Shown: positions 53,725 through 63,111 of the stretch, piece after piece
How positions within the stretch are numbered: the stretch's first letter is position 1
Layout of the letters: every line of letters starts with the position of its first letter
Source: Rhodocyclales bacterium
GTDB lineage: Bacteria > Pseudomonadota > Gammaproteobacteria > Burkholderiales > Rhodocyclaceae
DNA: 64,000 nucleotides
Reading direction: 5' to 3'
Assembly: GCA_026399475.1 (NCBI GenBank)
Contig: JAPLQY010000020.1
Location: 1 to 64,000, forward strand
Made by a program: the position numbers and the translations under genes
The notes under the pieces: model-generated
What the model saw: the letters and a program-made list of their open reading frames with translations, nothing else
Database searches by the model: none
What the model was told of the DNA's origin: nothing

Positions 53725-54135
53725 TCAGGCCTTCCAGACTTTCGCTGCCCGGGATCGACGGATATTTCCGTCCCGCGTTGCCAGTGGCAGGCCATGGGCG
53801 CGCGCGGTGGCGACGATGATGCGGTCGGCGGGGTCGCCATGAAATCCGGCGGGCAGGCTGTCGAGCGCGAGAATTACGGCAACATCCATCGGCAACAGGG
53901 TTACCGATTCCGCGGCAACAGCAGTCGGTAGCCAATGGCTCAGCGGAGCATCGATCTTCAGGCGCCCCTTGGCCACCAGCATCTGCGCCTCCCACAGGCT
54001 GATGGCGCAGAGCCCGGGCGGCGTATCCGCGGCGGCAAGCGCATCGAGAGCATCCCGCTCTTTTGCCGCCAGTTCCGGCTGGCCAAGCAACCACCAGAGC
54101 CAGATGTGGGTATCGAGCAGCAGTGTCGGCTTCAT
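53725..54135 (-). CDS. PIN-domain (VapC-like) toxin
   Basis: LLLDTHIWLWWLLG, WEAQML, DPADRIIVATARAHGLPLATRD. Confidence 0.9.
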   Translation of the reverse strand: MKPTLLLDTHIWLWWLLGQPELAAKERDALDALAAADTPPGLCAISLWEAQMLVAKGRLKIDAPLSHWLPTAVAAESVTLLPMDVAVILALDSLPAGFHGDPADRIIVATARAHGLPLATRDGNIRRSRAAKVWKA

Positions 54136-54389
54136 CGTTTGCGGGTCGCCATGGCCTCGAAGTCATCCTCGTCGAGAACGGATTCTTCGGCGGGCGCCGT
54201 CAACACGCCACTGCCGCGCAGACGCAGCCATGCGGGCGTCCCCTGCAACGCGGATGTGGTCGGCACCAAGCGCGCAACGACTTTGCCTCGACGAACAAGA
54301 TCGACCGCCGTACCCGCTTTTTCCACCTGCCTGATCACATCCAGACAATGCGCCTTGAATTCCGAGACGCTCACCGCATAAGTGGTCAT
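54132..54389 (-). CDS. Phd/YefM-family antitoxin
   Basis: MTTYAVSVSEFKAHCLDVIRQVEKAGTAVDLVRRGKVVARLVP; ATGA overlap with the toxin. Confidence 0.88.
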   Translation of the reverse strand: MTTYAVSVSEFKAHCLDVIRQVEKAGTAVDLVRRGKVVARLVPTTSALQGTPAWLRLRGSGVLTAPAEESVLDEDDFEAMATRKR

Positions 54390-54488
54390 CTGACACCTCC
54401 GAATGGTCATGTACCAGAATAGCACGACAAGCGAAATATCCACTTGCAGTCTGGAGCGAGACTGCAAGCTTGCCAGGCCTTGTCCGGC

Positions 54489-55337
54489 CTATCCCGGCCG
54501 CTCACCCATCTTCTCGCCCAGGCGAATCGGCCGCTGCGGCGCCCACTCGGCGTTGAACTTCAGCCTTCCTTGCGGGAACAGCATGACCACCGTCGAGCCA
54601 AGCAGGAAGCGGCCCATTTCGTCGCCCTGTTTGAACGCCAGTTGCTGGTCTTCGTAACGCCATTCGCGCAGATGGCCGGGGCGCGGCGGATTCACGACGC
54701 CATGCCAAACGGTGGCCATGCTGCCGACAATGGTGGCGCCGACCAGCACCAGCACGAACGGCCCATGCGACGACTCGAACACACAAACCACGCGCTCGTT
54801 GCGCGCAAACAGGCCGGGCACGCCGCGGGCGGTGACGGGATTCACCGAGAACAAATCCCCCGGCACATGGATCATGCGCAGCAGGCGGCCGGCGCAGGGC
54901 ATGTGGATGCGGTGGTAGTCCTTCGGGCTGAGATAGAGCGTGGCGAAGCGTCCATCCTGAAACTGCGCCGCCAGTTCGCCATCGCCGCCGACCAGGGCCG
55001 TCGTTGAGTACTCGTGTCCCTTGGCCTGAAAGATCTGGTCGTGCTCGATGGCACCGAACTGGCTGATCGCGCCATCCACCGGACAGATGAAATCGGCGGG
55101 CACCAACGGGCGGGCGCCGGCCTTCAGCGGCCGCGTGAAGAACTCGTTGAAGCTGGCGTAGCTGGCGATGTCGGGATTGGCTGCCTCGCTCATGTTGACG
55201 CCGTAGCGGCCGACGAACCAGCCGATCACGCGGGTGGTGAGGCCGCCGGCGCGCGCATTGGCGAACTTGCCGGCAAGTACCGTCAGCGCCTGCTTGGGCA
55301 ACACGTACTGAAGCAATACGGCAAGACTGTCGGTCAC
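54489..55337 (-). CDS. psd: Phosphatidylserine decarboxylase
   Basis: FFTRPLKAGARPL, DYHRIHMP, FLLGSTVVM (LGST processing site). GTG start. Confidence 0.96.
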   Translation of the reverse strand: MTDSLAVLLQYVLPKQALTVLAGKFANARAGGLTTRVIGWFVGRYGVNMSEAANPDIASYASFNEFFTRPLKAGARPLVPADFICPVDGAISQFGAIEHDQIFQAKGHEYSTTALVGGDGELAAQFQDGRFATLYLSPKDYHRIHMPCAGRLLRMIHVPGDLFSVNPVTARGVPGLFARNERVVCVFESSHGPFVLVLVGATIVGSMATVWHGVVNPPRPGHLREWRYEDQQLAFKQGDEMGRFLLGSTVVMLFPQGRLKFNAEWAPQRPIRLGEKMGERPG

Positions 55338-55372
55338 GATTTCTACCGCGGAAAGGGAAGCCGCAAATTATA

Positions 55373-55400
55373 ACGGGGCGGCCCGAGCGGGCCGCCCCGT
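55373..55400 (-). terminator. Terminator-like hairpin downstream of htpX
   Basis: ACGGGGCGGCCCG-AG-CGGGCCGCCCCGT, 13-bp perfect stem. Confidence 0.6.
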
Positions 55401-55415
55401 GCTTCCTACAAAAGC

Positions 55416-56297
55416 TTAGCGGCCTTGTGCGGACAGCGCGGCGATGCGCTCTTCCATGCTCGGATGGCTGGCGAACAGCGACATGAAGCCGGGGCCGCCG
55501 GCGATGCCGGAACTGGCGAGGCTCTTCGGCAGCGGCTCGACCGTCATGCCGCCCAGGCGCTGCAGGGCCGCGATCATCGGCCGCGGCGTACCCATCAGGC
55601 CGGCGGCGCCGGCGTCGGCGCGGAACTCGCGCTGACGCGAGAACCAGGCGACGATGATGCTGGCGAGCACGCCGAACAGGATGTCGCAGACGATCACGGT
55701 GATGGTGTAGCCGATGCCGGGGCCGGACGACTGGTTGTCGCCGCGGCGCAGGAAGCTGTCGACGAAATAGCCGACCACGCGCGAGAGGAAGATGACAAAG
55801 GTATTGACCACGCCCTGGATCAGCGTCAGCGTCACCATGTCGCCGTTGGCGACGTGGCTCATTTCATGGGCCAGCACGGCCTCGACTTCGTCCTTGCTCA
55901 TGCTCTGCAGCAGGCCGGTAGAGACCGCAACCAGCGAGCTGTTCTTCGAGGGGCCTGTGGCGAAGGCATTCGGCTCGCCTTCGTAGATGGCAACCTCGGG
56001 CATGGCCACACCGGCCTTCGCCGCCTGCTTGCGCACGGTTTCGACCAGCCAGAATTCGGTCGAAGTCTCGGGGCTTTCAATGATGCGCGCGCCGGTCGAC
56101 CACTTGGCCATGAATTTCGACATCATCAGCGAAATGAAGGCGCCGCCGAAGCCCATGATGCCAGCGAACGCCAGCAGCATGCCCATGTTGAGGCCGTTGG
56201 CGGCGAGGAAGCGATTCACTCCCAGCACGCTGGCGGCGATGGACAGCACCAGCATCACGGCCAGGTTTGTGACGATAAACAGCATGATGCGTTTCAT
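55416..56297 (-). CDS. htpX: M48-family protease HtpX
   Basis: [28 protein letters not shown]-terminal TM helices. Confidence 0.96.
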   Translation of the reverse strand: MKRIMLFIVTNLAVMLVLSIAASVLGVNRFLAANGLNMGMLLAFAGIMGFGGAFISLMMSKFMAKWSTGARIIESPETSTEFWLVETVRKQAAKAGVAMPEVAIYEGEPNAFATGPSKNSSLVAVSTGLLQSMSKDEVEAVLAHEMSHVANGDMVTLTLIQGVVNTFVIFLSRVVGYFVDSFLRRGDNQSSGPGIGYTITVIVCDILFGVLASIIVAWFSRQREFRADAGAAGLMGTPRPMIAALQRLGGMTVEPLPKSLASSGIAGGPGFMSLFASHPSMEERIAALSAQGR

Positions 56298-56403
56298 TGG
56301 GTTCTCCCGGGAAAGGCTTGATTACTGCGACGCGATTGGGCGTGCGCCAGCATAGATGCGGCGATTCTGCAAAAGTTCAAGTCCCGCCACCGGATTCGGG
56401 ATG

Positions 56404-57732
56404 CTATTGCACCACACCCAGCTTGCGCGACCACCATGGCGTGACGGCCGGCAGCAGGGTCAGGGTCCAGATCACCACCCAGGCGGTCAGCGGCATGAGC
56501 AGTTTCAGTTCCGGAAACTGGGCAACGGTGATGACCGCCAGCACGACCGGAATTACGCCGGTCTCGCGCACGATGCTCATGAACAGCTTGTCCTTCATGC
56601 TGAGGTCGGTCGGCAGCATGGACAGCATCACGGCCACGGGCCGGGCGACGAGGATGAAGACGATCGACACCAGCAGCCCCAGGACTGCGGTATCCCCGAG
56701 ATCGCCCAGCGCGACGAAGGGGCCGACCATCATGAAGATCGTCGGCTTGGCAATGCTCTCGATCTTGATTTCCATGGTGTGCAGCGTGGTGCGGAAATAT
56801 TCCTTGCCGTGGTTGTAGTTGGCCAGCAGGCCGGCGACAAAGGCCGCGAGGAAACCGTTGCCGTGAATGACTTGCGCCAGCAGGAAGGTCACCAGCGGAA
56901 TGGCCAGCACCATCCCGAAGTCATAGGTGGTTTCGCCGACGTCGCGTTCGTTGTCGCGCGACTTGTAGGTTTCATAGCCGTACATGGCGCCCCAGCCGAT
57001 GACGCCGGCGATGGTGCCGAACAGGAACTGCTGCCCCAGTTGCAGCATGTTTTCCGCACTGAACAATCCGGACACCAGGCCACCCAGGGTATCCACCGAC
57101 GTGCCGGCCAGAATCATGGACGCAACGGCAGCGGTAAAGATCGCACCTACCGCATCGTTGAGCGCGCTTTCCGCGACGGAAATGCTGGACAGGCGCTTGT
57201 ACTCGTCCTTGAAAACGATCCGCTTCAGGGTCGGGATCAGCGCCGCCGGATCGGTGGAACCGAGGATGGCCGCGAGCAGGGCGGCGGTCTTGCCGTTGAG
57301 CCCCATCAACATCAACAGCGGGAACATGACGAAGAAGGTGATCAGATAGCCGATGACGGCAATCATCAGCGTGGGAAAGGCGATCTTGACGACGTCCTTT
57401 CTATCCAGCTCGTCGCCGCCGCCCTTCAGGATGATCGCGGCGAGCGCGGTACACACCACCACCGCCAGCATGATCTGCGCCGCTATGGGCGCCAGGGCAT
57501 CGTGCAGGACGATGCCGACCAGAAGCTGCAGGGTGAAGTTGGGAAACACCGTGCCTTCGGACGCCTTGCTGCAGGCCCAGCCGAACACCAGAAACAACCC
57601 CATGCACCAGAGCGAATTGGCGATCGCCGTCTCGGTGCCCCCGAGCTGGACGAAGCGCTCGAGTATCGCCGGAGCGGCGCGATTCAACAGGAAAGCGACA
57701 ACAAACAGGCCGGCGATTCTTGCGTATTTCAT
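56404..57732 (-). CDS. Cation:proton antiporter (CPA family)
   Basis: About 12 TM segments, GSTDPAALIPTLKRI, AESALNDAVGAIF. Confidence 0.85.
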   Translation of the reverse strand: MKYARIAGLFVVAFLLNRAAPAILERFVQLGGTETAIANSLWCMGLFLVFGWACSKASEGTVFPNFTLQLLVGIVLHDALAPIAAQIMLAVVVCTALAAIILKGGGDELDRKDVVKIAFPTLMIAVIGYLITFFVMFPLLMLMGLNGKTAALLAAILGSTDPAALIPTLKRIVFKDEYKRLSSISVAESALNDAVGAIFTAAVASMILAGTSVDTLGGLVSGLFSAENMLQLGQQFLFGTIAGVIGWGAMYGYETYKSRDNERDVGETTYDFGMVLAIPLVTFLLAQVIHGNGFLAAFVAGLLANYNHGKEYFRTTLHTMEIKIESIAKPTIFMMVGPFVALGDLGDTAVLGLLVSIVFILVARPVAVMLSMLPTDLSMKDKLFMSIVRETGVIPVVLAVITVAQFPELKLLMPLTAWVVIWTLTLLPAVTPWWSRKLGVVQ

Positions 57733-57950
57733 GGCGTGGATTCCGGTGGTCGATCGGGTTGGCGTCATTCTACCGGCAGCACCGTGGCAAACGCCGCCTC
57801 GCGTTACTATCCCGCCATGCACTCCACGCTTTTCTCGATCCTGCATGTGCGCGCGGTGCGTGCCGAACGCTATGCCTCGCTGCGCGAGTTCTACGCGCCG
57901 CCGAAGAAGTAGAATTTGCGGCTGCATCCAAACATGATCCGGAGTAGGCC

Positions 57951-58433
57951 ATGAGAATTGTCTTTCATCGCTGCGTCCTGCTGCTCGGCCTGCTGGCCGC
58001 CAACGCCTTTGCCGGCGACGAGCCGGCCCTGCTCTCGGGCCAGACACTGTACCTGCCGGTCTACTCGCATGTCTATCACGGCGATCCGGGCAAGGACGGC
58101 AAACCAGCGCAAACCCTGGTGTCGACCCATGTCAGCATTCGCAATACCGACCCGCAAGTCTCGATCCGCATTGTCTCGGCGCGCTATTACGACACCATCG
58201 GCAAGATGGCGCGCTCTTACGTCAGCGTGCCGGTGACGATCCCGCCGCTGGGCACCCATGAGATTTTCGTGCCGCGCACAGACACCGCCGGCGGCTCCGG
58301 CGCCAATTTCCTGATTGTGTGGAGCGCCGATGCGCCGGCCAATCCGCCCATCGTCGAGGCGCTCCACGCCGACATCCGCGAAGCGCGCACGCTGATGTTC
58401 ATCACTACCGGGCAGCCGATCCGCGCTCGCTGA
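57951..58433 (+). CDS. DUF3124-like exported protein
   Basis: Signal peptide; GQTLYLPVYSHVYHGD...TLVSTHVSIRNTDPQVSIRI. Confidence 0.75.
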   Translation: MRIVFHRCVLLLGLLAANAFAGDEPALLSGQTLYLPVYSHVYHGDPGKDGKPAQTLVSTHVSIRNTDPQVSIRIVSARYYDTIGKMARSYVSVPVTIPPLGTHEIFVPRTDTAGGSGANFLIVWSADAPANPPIVEALHADIREARTLMFITTGQPIRAR

Positions 58434-58441
58434 AACGGCCC

Positions 58442-59377
58442 TCAGTCCAAGCGGCGATCAAGCCCCTGATCCACCATGGAAACGGGGTCTTCGATCGGTT
58501 CCAGGTGGGTCGTGACATGGGCATGCGGCAAAGCGTCGCGGATATCCGCCTCGATGCGTTCCGAGCAGTCGTGACCTTGTTGTACGGTCCAGGTGCCGGG
58601 CACCAGGACGTGCAGCGTGACAAAGACGCGGCTGCCCGCCTGACGGGTGCGCAGGGCATGGAAATCCAGCCCCTGCACTCGGTAGCCTGCCAACACCGCC
58701 TCGACCTGCTCGATCTGTTCCGCGGGCAACGAGACATCCATGAGGCCGGCGGCCGACCGCTGCATCAGTTGCCACCCGGTCCAGACAATGTTCGCCGCAA
58801 CCAGCAGGGCAATCGCCGGATCGAGCCAGAGCCAGCCGGTGAGCCGGACCAGGCCGACTCCGACGATGACACCGACCGAGGTCCACACGTCGGTCATCAG
58901 ATGATGCGCATCGGCTTCCAGCGTGATCGACCGGTGCGTGCGTCCCACGCGCATCAAGGTGCGGGCCGTGGCGAAGTTGATCACCGAGGCCACCACTGAA
59001 ACCAGCAGGCCGGCCGCGACAGCTTCAAGCAGCTGGGGATGCATCAGGCGATCGACCGCGGTATAGCCGATGCTAACCGCCGCCAGCAGGATCAGAAAGC
59101 CTTCAAAAGCACTCGAGAAATACTCCGCCTTGCCGTGTCCATGCGCGTGGTCGTCGTCTGCCGGCAGCGCGGCCAGGGTCAACATCCACAGCGCCATCAC
59201 CGCTCCGGCCAGATTGACGAAGGACTCGATGGCGTCGGACAACAATCCGACCGAGCCGGTCAGCCGCCACGCGACGCCCTTGAGCAGGATGGTGGCGATG
59301 GCCGCGGCAATCGAAAGCCATGCATAGCGTGTCAAAGAAGGTGACGACATAGGTGCAGTATCCACAATTTTGGCCAT
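58442..59377 (-). CDS. Cation diffusion facilitator (CDF) metal transporter
   Basis: Six-TM CDF core, [36 protein letters not shown]. Confidence 0.93.
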   Translation of the reverse strand: MAKIVDTAPMSSPSLTRYAWLSIAAAIATILLKGVAWRLTGSVGLLSDAIESFVNLAGAVMALWMLTLAALPADDDHAHGHGKAEYFSSAFEGFLILLAAVSIGYTAVDRLMHPQLLEAVAAGLLVSVVASVINFATARTLMRVGRTHRSITLEADAHHLMTDVWTSVGVIVGVGLVRLTGWLWLDPAIALLVAANIVWTGWQLMQRSAAGLMDVSLPAEQIEQVEAVLAGYRVQGLDFHALRTRQAGSRVFVTLHVLVPGTWTVQQGHDCSERIEADIRDALPHAHVTTHLEPIEDPVSMVDQGLDRRLD

Positions 59378-59405
59378 GACGTCGCCCTATCGATTACGCA
59401 TACCA

Positions 59406-59573
59406 TCAAGTGGGATGAAATTTCGCGACGGAAACTCCACTGCTTCGTGGTTCTCCGGGGTGACCGCCGATGGAATATGGAACCACGAGAAACGTCAGGG
59501 TCAAAACGGCCAGTAGCGTCGAGAGCACCACGGCAGACAGGGTCAAGAGAAACGGAGCAGGTGAGCGAAGCAT
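59406..59573 (-). CDS. Small single-TM protein (55 aa), below the ORF-track cutoff
   Basis: MLRSPAPFLLTLSAVVLSTLLAVLTLTFLVVPYSIGGHPGEPRSSGVSVAKFHPT*, preceded by GAAGGAG. Confidence 0.6.
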   Translation of the reverse strand: MLRSPAPFLLTLSAVVLSTLLAVLTLTFLVVPYSIGGHPGEPRSSGVSVAKFHPT

Positions 59574-59621
59574 CGAAGACTCCTTCGTGTTGGCGGGGAA
59601 ATTGCATTCTGCGCCAGGCCG

Positions 59622-59637
59622 CTTAAGACGGGCTTAA
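59622..59637. promoter_or_regulatory. QseB/PmrA-type box CTTAA-N6-CTTAA
   Basis: CTTAAGACGGGCTTAA. Confidence 0.7.
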
Positions 59638-59674
59638 TCGTCCTCAGGGGCAATTGAAAATGAATGGGGCGGCC

Positions 59675-59690
59675 CTTAAGCGCCATTTAA
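59675..59690. promoter_or_regulatory. QseB/PmrA-type box CTTAA-N6-TTTAA
   Basis: CTTAAGCGCCATTTAA. Confidence 0.65.
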
Positions 59691-59725
59691 GCAGCGCTCT
59701 CCATGATTCGCTTCACACAACACTC

Positions 59726-60118
59726 ATGGAGATTCCCATGCGACACATCCTCATCATTGCCACAGCACTTTTCGCCGCAACCGCCCAGGCCGAGGTTCCG
59801 CGCGACTTCCAGCTGCGCTTCGAAAAGGAGGCAGGCGCAGCGGCTTCGATCGAGCGGGGCGCGCGTTTTTTCACCAGCAAGCAGGGCGGCGAATGGAGTT
59901 GCGCCTCCTGCCACACAGAGCGGCCGACACAGGCAGGTCGCCATGCCAAGACCGACAAGGCGATCACGCCGCTGGCGCCGTCAGCCAATGCCGAGCGCTT
60001 CACCGATGCCGCCAAGGTGGACAAGTGGTTCCGCCGCAACTGCAACGACACCCTCAATCGCCTCTGCAGCGCCCAGGAAAAGGCCGACGTAATGGCCTGG
60101 CTGCTGGCCCTCAGATGA
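59726..60118 (+). CDS. Monoheme cytochrome c, SHP-like (DUF1924 type)
   Basis: Signal peptide, CASCH heme site, RNCNDTLNRLCSAQEKADVMAWL. Confidence 0.85.
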   Translation: MEIPMRHILIIATALFAATAQAEVPRDFQLRFEKEAGAAASIERGARFFTSKQGGEWSCASCHTERPTQAGRHAKTDKAITPLAPSANAERFTDAAKVDKWFRRNCNDTLNRLCSAQEKADVMAWLLALR

Positions 60119-60125
60119 TCAGGAG

Positions 60126-60602
60126 ATGAAAATGAAGAACCGGATCGCCCCACCCCTGTTTGCCCTGCTGGCCGCCTTGGCGCTGCCGGCCCAGGCCGAC
60201 CGCCTCGCCGTACCGGCCAACGCCTTGTATCAGGAAGAGTGCGCATCCTGCCACATGGCCTATCCGCCGCAGATGCTCGACACCAATTCCTGGCGCGCCC
60301 TGATGAACGGCCTGCCGAAGCATTTCGGCTCCGACGCCAGCATCGACGAAAAACGCCGTATCGCCATCTCCGACTTTCTCGACCGCAATGCCGGCAGCCG
60401 CAAAACCGGCGTGACGGCGGACGCCAATGGCCAGCCGTTGCTGGCCATAAGCCAGACTGCCTACTTCCAGCGCAAGCACCGCAAAGTGGAGCCAGCGGTC
60501 TGGCAGCGCGCCTCGATCAAGAGCCCGGCCAACTGCACCGCCTGTCATGCGCAGGCAACGGCAGGTGACTACAACGAACGCTCCATTCGCATTCCAAAGT
60601 GA
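60126..60602 (+). CDS. Diheme cytochrome c (DHC-like)
   Basis: Signal peptide, two CXXCH sites (CASCH, CTACH). Confidence 0.88.
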   Translation: MKMKNRIAPPLFALLAALALPAQADRLAVPANALYQEECASCHMAYPPQMLDTNSWRALMNGLPKHFGSDASIDEKRRIAISDFLDRNAGSRKTGVTADANGQPLLAISQTAYFQRKHRKVEPAVWQRASIKSPANCTACHAQATAGDYNERSIRIPK

Positions 60603-60610
60603 GGACCGCC

Positions 60611-61144
60611 ATGAACATCGAAACCAAGCCCATCCGCGTCTGGGACCTGCCGACGCGAATCTTCCACTGGTCACTGGTGGCTAGCTTTGCCATCGCCTGC
60701 GTCACCGCTGAATCCGAAAAGTGGCGTGACATCCACGTCGTCGCTGGCTACATGCTCGCCGGACTGATCGCGTTTCGCCTGCTGTGGGGATTCGTCGGCG
60801 GCGGCTATTCGCGCTTTGCGGAATTCCTGCCGAAACCGCAGAAACTGGTCGATTACATCAAATCCCTGATGAACGGAAAGCCGCAGCACCATGTCGGTCA
60901 CAATCCCGCCGGGGCTGTGGCAATCTTTCTGCTGCTCGGCTTTGGCGTGGTTACCGCAGCCAGCGGCTGGGCCACGTATCAGGACATGGGTGGACACTTC
61001 ATGGAAGAACTGCACGAAGGAGCCGCCAATGGCATGATGGCGATCGTTGTCGTCCACATCGCAGGCGTCATCGTCAGCAGCTGGCTGCATAGGGAGAACC
61101 TGGTCCTGGCGATGGTTACGGGCTGGAAAACGAAGCGTAGCTGA
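60611..61144 (+). CDS. Cytochrome b561-type membrane protein
   Basis: VWDLPTRIFHWSLVASFAIA, WRDIHVVAGYMLAGLIAFRLLWGFVG; about four TM. Confidence 0.9.
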   Translation: MNIETKPIRVWDLPTRIFHWSLVASFAIACVTAESEKWRDIHVVAGYMLAGLIAFRLLWGFVGGGYSRFAEFLPKPQKLVDYIKSLMNGKPQHHVGHNPAGAVAIFLLLGFGVVTAASGWATYQDMGGHFMEELHEGAANGMMAIVVVHIAGVIVSSWLHRENLVLAMVTGWKTKRS

Positions 61145-61275
61145 GTTTCAGTGCAGGCTAACGTCGGCCTTATTGACGTTAAGCTAAGCGGCCGCAACTA
61201 AAACGAAGCGTAGCTGAGTTTCAGTGCAGGCTAACGTCGGCCTTAGCGGCGTTAAGCGAAGCGGCCGTAGCTAAG
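61127..61275 (+). repeat. Tandem pair of ~73-bp palindromic units (family A)
   Basis: AAAACGAAGCGTAGCTGAGTTTCAGTGCAGGCTAACGTCGGCCTTA... begins at 61127 and 61200, almost identical. Confidence 0.9.
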
Positions 61276-61288
61276 AAAATGCAAACCC

Positions 61289-61960
61289 ATGAGAATACTG
61301 CTGGTTGAAGACGATGCCCTGCTAGGCGACGCGCTGCAGGTCGGCCTGCGTCAGGGCGACTACGCGGTCGACTGGGTCCGGGACGGCATCAGCGCCGAGA
61401 CGGCATTACTGACCGAGGACTACGCCGCCGTAGTCCTTGATCTCGGCCTGCCGCGGCTGGATGGGCTGGAAGTACTGCGTCACCTGCGGGCGAAGAAGAA
61501 GACCCTGCCGGTGCTGATCCTCACCGCCCGCGACACCGTCGATGACCGCATCCGCGGTCTCGACGCCGGGGCGGACGATTACCTGGTCAAGCCATTCGAC
61601 CTGGGGGAACTGTCCGCCCGGCTGCGCGCCCTGCTGCGCCGTGCCGGAGGACTGTCGTCGCCGTTACTCTCGGCCGCAGATGTCACGCTCGATCCCGCCA
61701 CGCGCCGCGTGGAATGCGGCGGCAAGGAGGTCGAGTTGTCGGCCAAGGAGTACGCCCTGTTGCACGCCCTGATGCAGCAACCGGGGCGCGCGCTTTCCCG
61801 CGCCCAACTGGAACAGCACCTCTACGCCTGGGGTGATGAAATCGGCAGCAACACGGTCGAGGTCTACATCCATCACTTGCGGCGCAAGCTGGGCACTGAC
61901 GTGATCCGCACGCTGCGCGGCATCGGCTACGTGGTGGCCAGGGCCGGGATTCAGCCATGA
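61289..61960 (+). CDS. OmpR/PhoB-family response regulator (QseB/PmrA-like)
   Basis: MRILLVEDDALLGDAL, VLDLGLPRLDG, LILTAR, winged-helix C-terminus. Confidence 0.93.
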   Translation: MRILLVEDDALLGDALQVGLRQGDYAVDWVRDGISAETALLTEDYAAVVLDLGLPRLDGLEVLRHLRAKKKTLPVLILTARDTVDDRIRGLDAGADDYLVKPFDLGELSARLRALLRRAGGLSSPLLSAADVTLDPATRRVECGGKEVELSAKEYALLHALMQQPGRALSRAQLEQHLYAWGDEIGSNTVEVYIHHLRRKLGTDVIRTLRGIGYVVARAGIQP

Positions 61961-63060
61961 AGCGTCCGCTCTCCCTGCGCACGCGGCTGGTCGCACTGGC
62001 CCTGCTGGCGGTTGCCAGCGTCTGGCTGCTGACGGCCTTCATCACCTGGCGCGAAGCGCGTCACGAACTCGTCGAGTTGCTGGCCCACCCGCCGAGCACC
62101 ACCGCCGCCCACTTCGCCAGGGAGCGCGAAGAAGTGGCGGGTGAAATCGCCCAACAACTGCTCAAGCCAATGCTGTTCGCGCTGCCTGCACTGGCACTGC
62201 TGCTAGCAGTGGCGATCGGCCTTGCCTTGAGACCTTTGCGTCAGCTTGCGCGCGATGTTGCCGAACGGGCACCGGACCGGCTCGACCCGCTGCCCGTCGA
62301 AACCCTGCCCGCGGAAGTCGAACCACTGGTGGCCAGGCTCAACAGCCTGTTTGCCGACATCATGCGGGCCCTCGAAAACGAGCGCCGCTTCACTGCCGAC
62401 GCGGCACATGAGCTGCGCACGCCGCTGGCCGCGCTCAAGGCACAGGCGCAGGTAGCGCTGGCTTCGGTCGACGCTGCGGAACGACAGCACGCACTGACTC
62501 AAATTCTGGTCGGCTGCGACCGCGCCACGCATTTGGTGGCACAGTTGCTGACCCTGGCGCGGCTGGACGCCAACACGCCTCACCCAATGCAAGACCTTGC
62601 GCTGCGCCCCATTGCTGAAGAAACCCTGGCGATGAGCGCGGGCGAAGCCATCGAGCATCACTGTGATCTTGTGCTGCATGAGGGTGACGCGCAGGTTCGC
62701 GGTGACGCCCTGCTGTTGCAAGTCTTGTTGCGCAACCTGATCGACAACGCCTTGCGCCACAGCGGCGGAAAGCAGATCGAGGTCTCCATCGCACAAAATA
62801 ACAGGCGCGCCGTACTGACCGTCAGCGACAACGGACGCGGCATTGCCGCAGACGAACGCGGCCACGTGCAGCAACGTTTCTATCGCAGCGCGATCGACAA
62901 CTCCCCAGGCAGTGGCCTGGGTCTTTCCATAGTCAGGCGCATCGCCGAGTTACACGGCGGCACGCTGGACATTGACTCTCCAGCCTCTGGCAAAGGCGTT
63001 TCATTGGTCGTGCATCTGCCGCTCGCCGTCGAAACGCTGGTCGACAGCGCGGCCGGGTAG
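61957..63060 (+). CDS. Sensor histidine kinase (QseC/PmrB-like)
   Basis: FTADAAHELRTPLAALKAQAQVAL H-box; NLIDNALRHS N-box; GSGLGLSIVRRI G-box. Confidence 0.92.
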   Translation: MKRPLSLRTRLVALALLAVASVWLLTAFITWREARHELVELLAHPPSTTAAHFAREREEVAGEIAQQLLKPMLFALPALALLLAVAIGLALRPLRQLARDVAERAPDRLDPLPVETLPAEVEPLVARLNSLFADIMRALENERRFTADAAHELRTPLAALKAQAQVALASVDAAERQHALTQILVGCDRATHLVAQLLTLARLDANTPHPMQDLALRPIAEETLAMSAGEAIEHHCDLVLHEGDAQVRGDALLLQVLLRNLIDNALRHSGGKQIEVSIAQNNRRAVLTVSDNGRGIAADERGHVQQRFYRSAIDNSPGSGLGLSIVRRIAELHGGTLDIDSPASGKGVSLVVHLPLAVETLVDSAAG

Positions 63061-63111
63061 GCAAGCGGTGGTGGAACCCGCCTGCGGCAGACGTCAATGC
63101 ATAATCCGGCC

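Noticed and set aside
57816-57912. Small ORF MHSTLFSILHVRAVRAERYASLREFYAPPKK
   Set aside because: About 31 aa, no clear SD or homology signal; may be the promoter region of the DUF3124 gene.
61127-61275. Tandem units considered as a minimal CRISPR array
   Set aside because: Two near-identical 73-bp units without spacers and with related dispersed copies; no cas genes in window.
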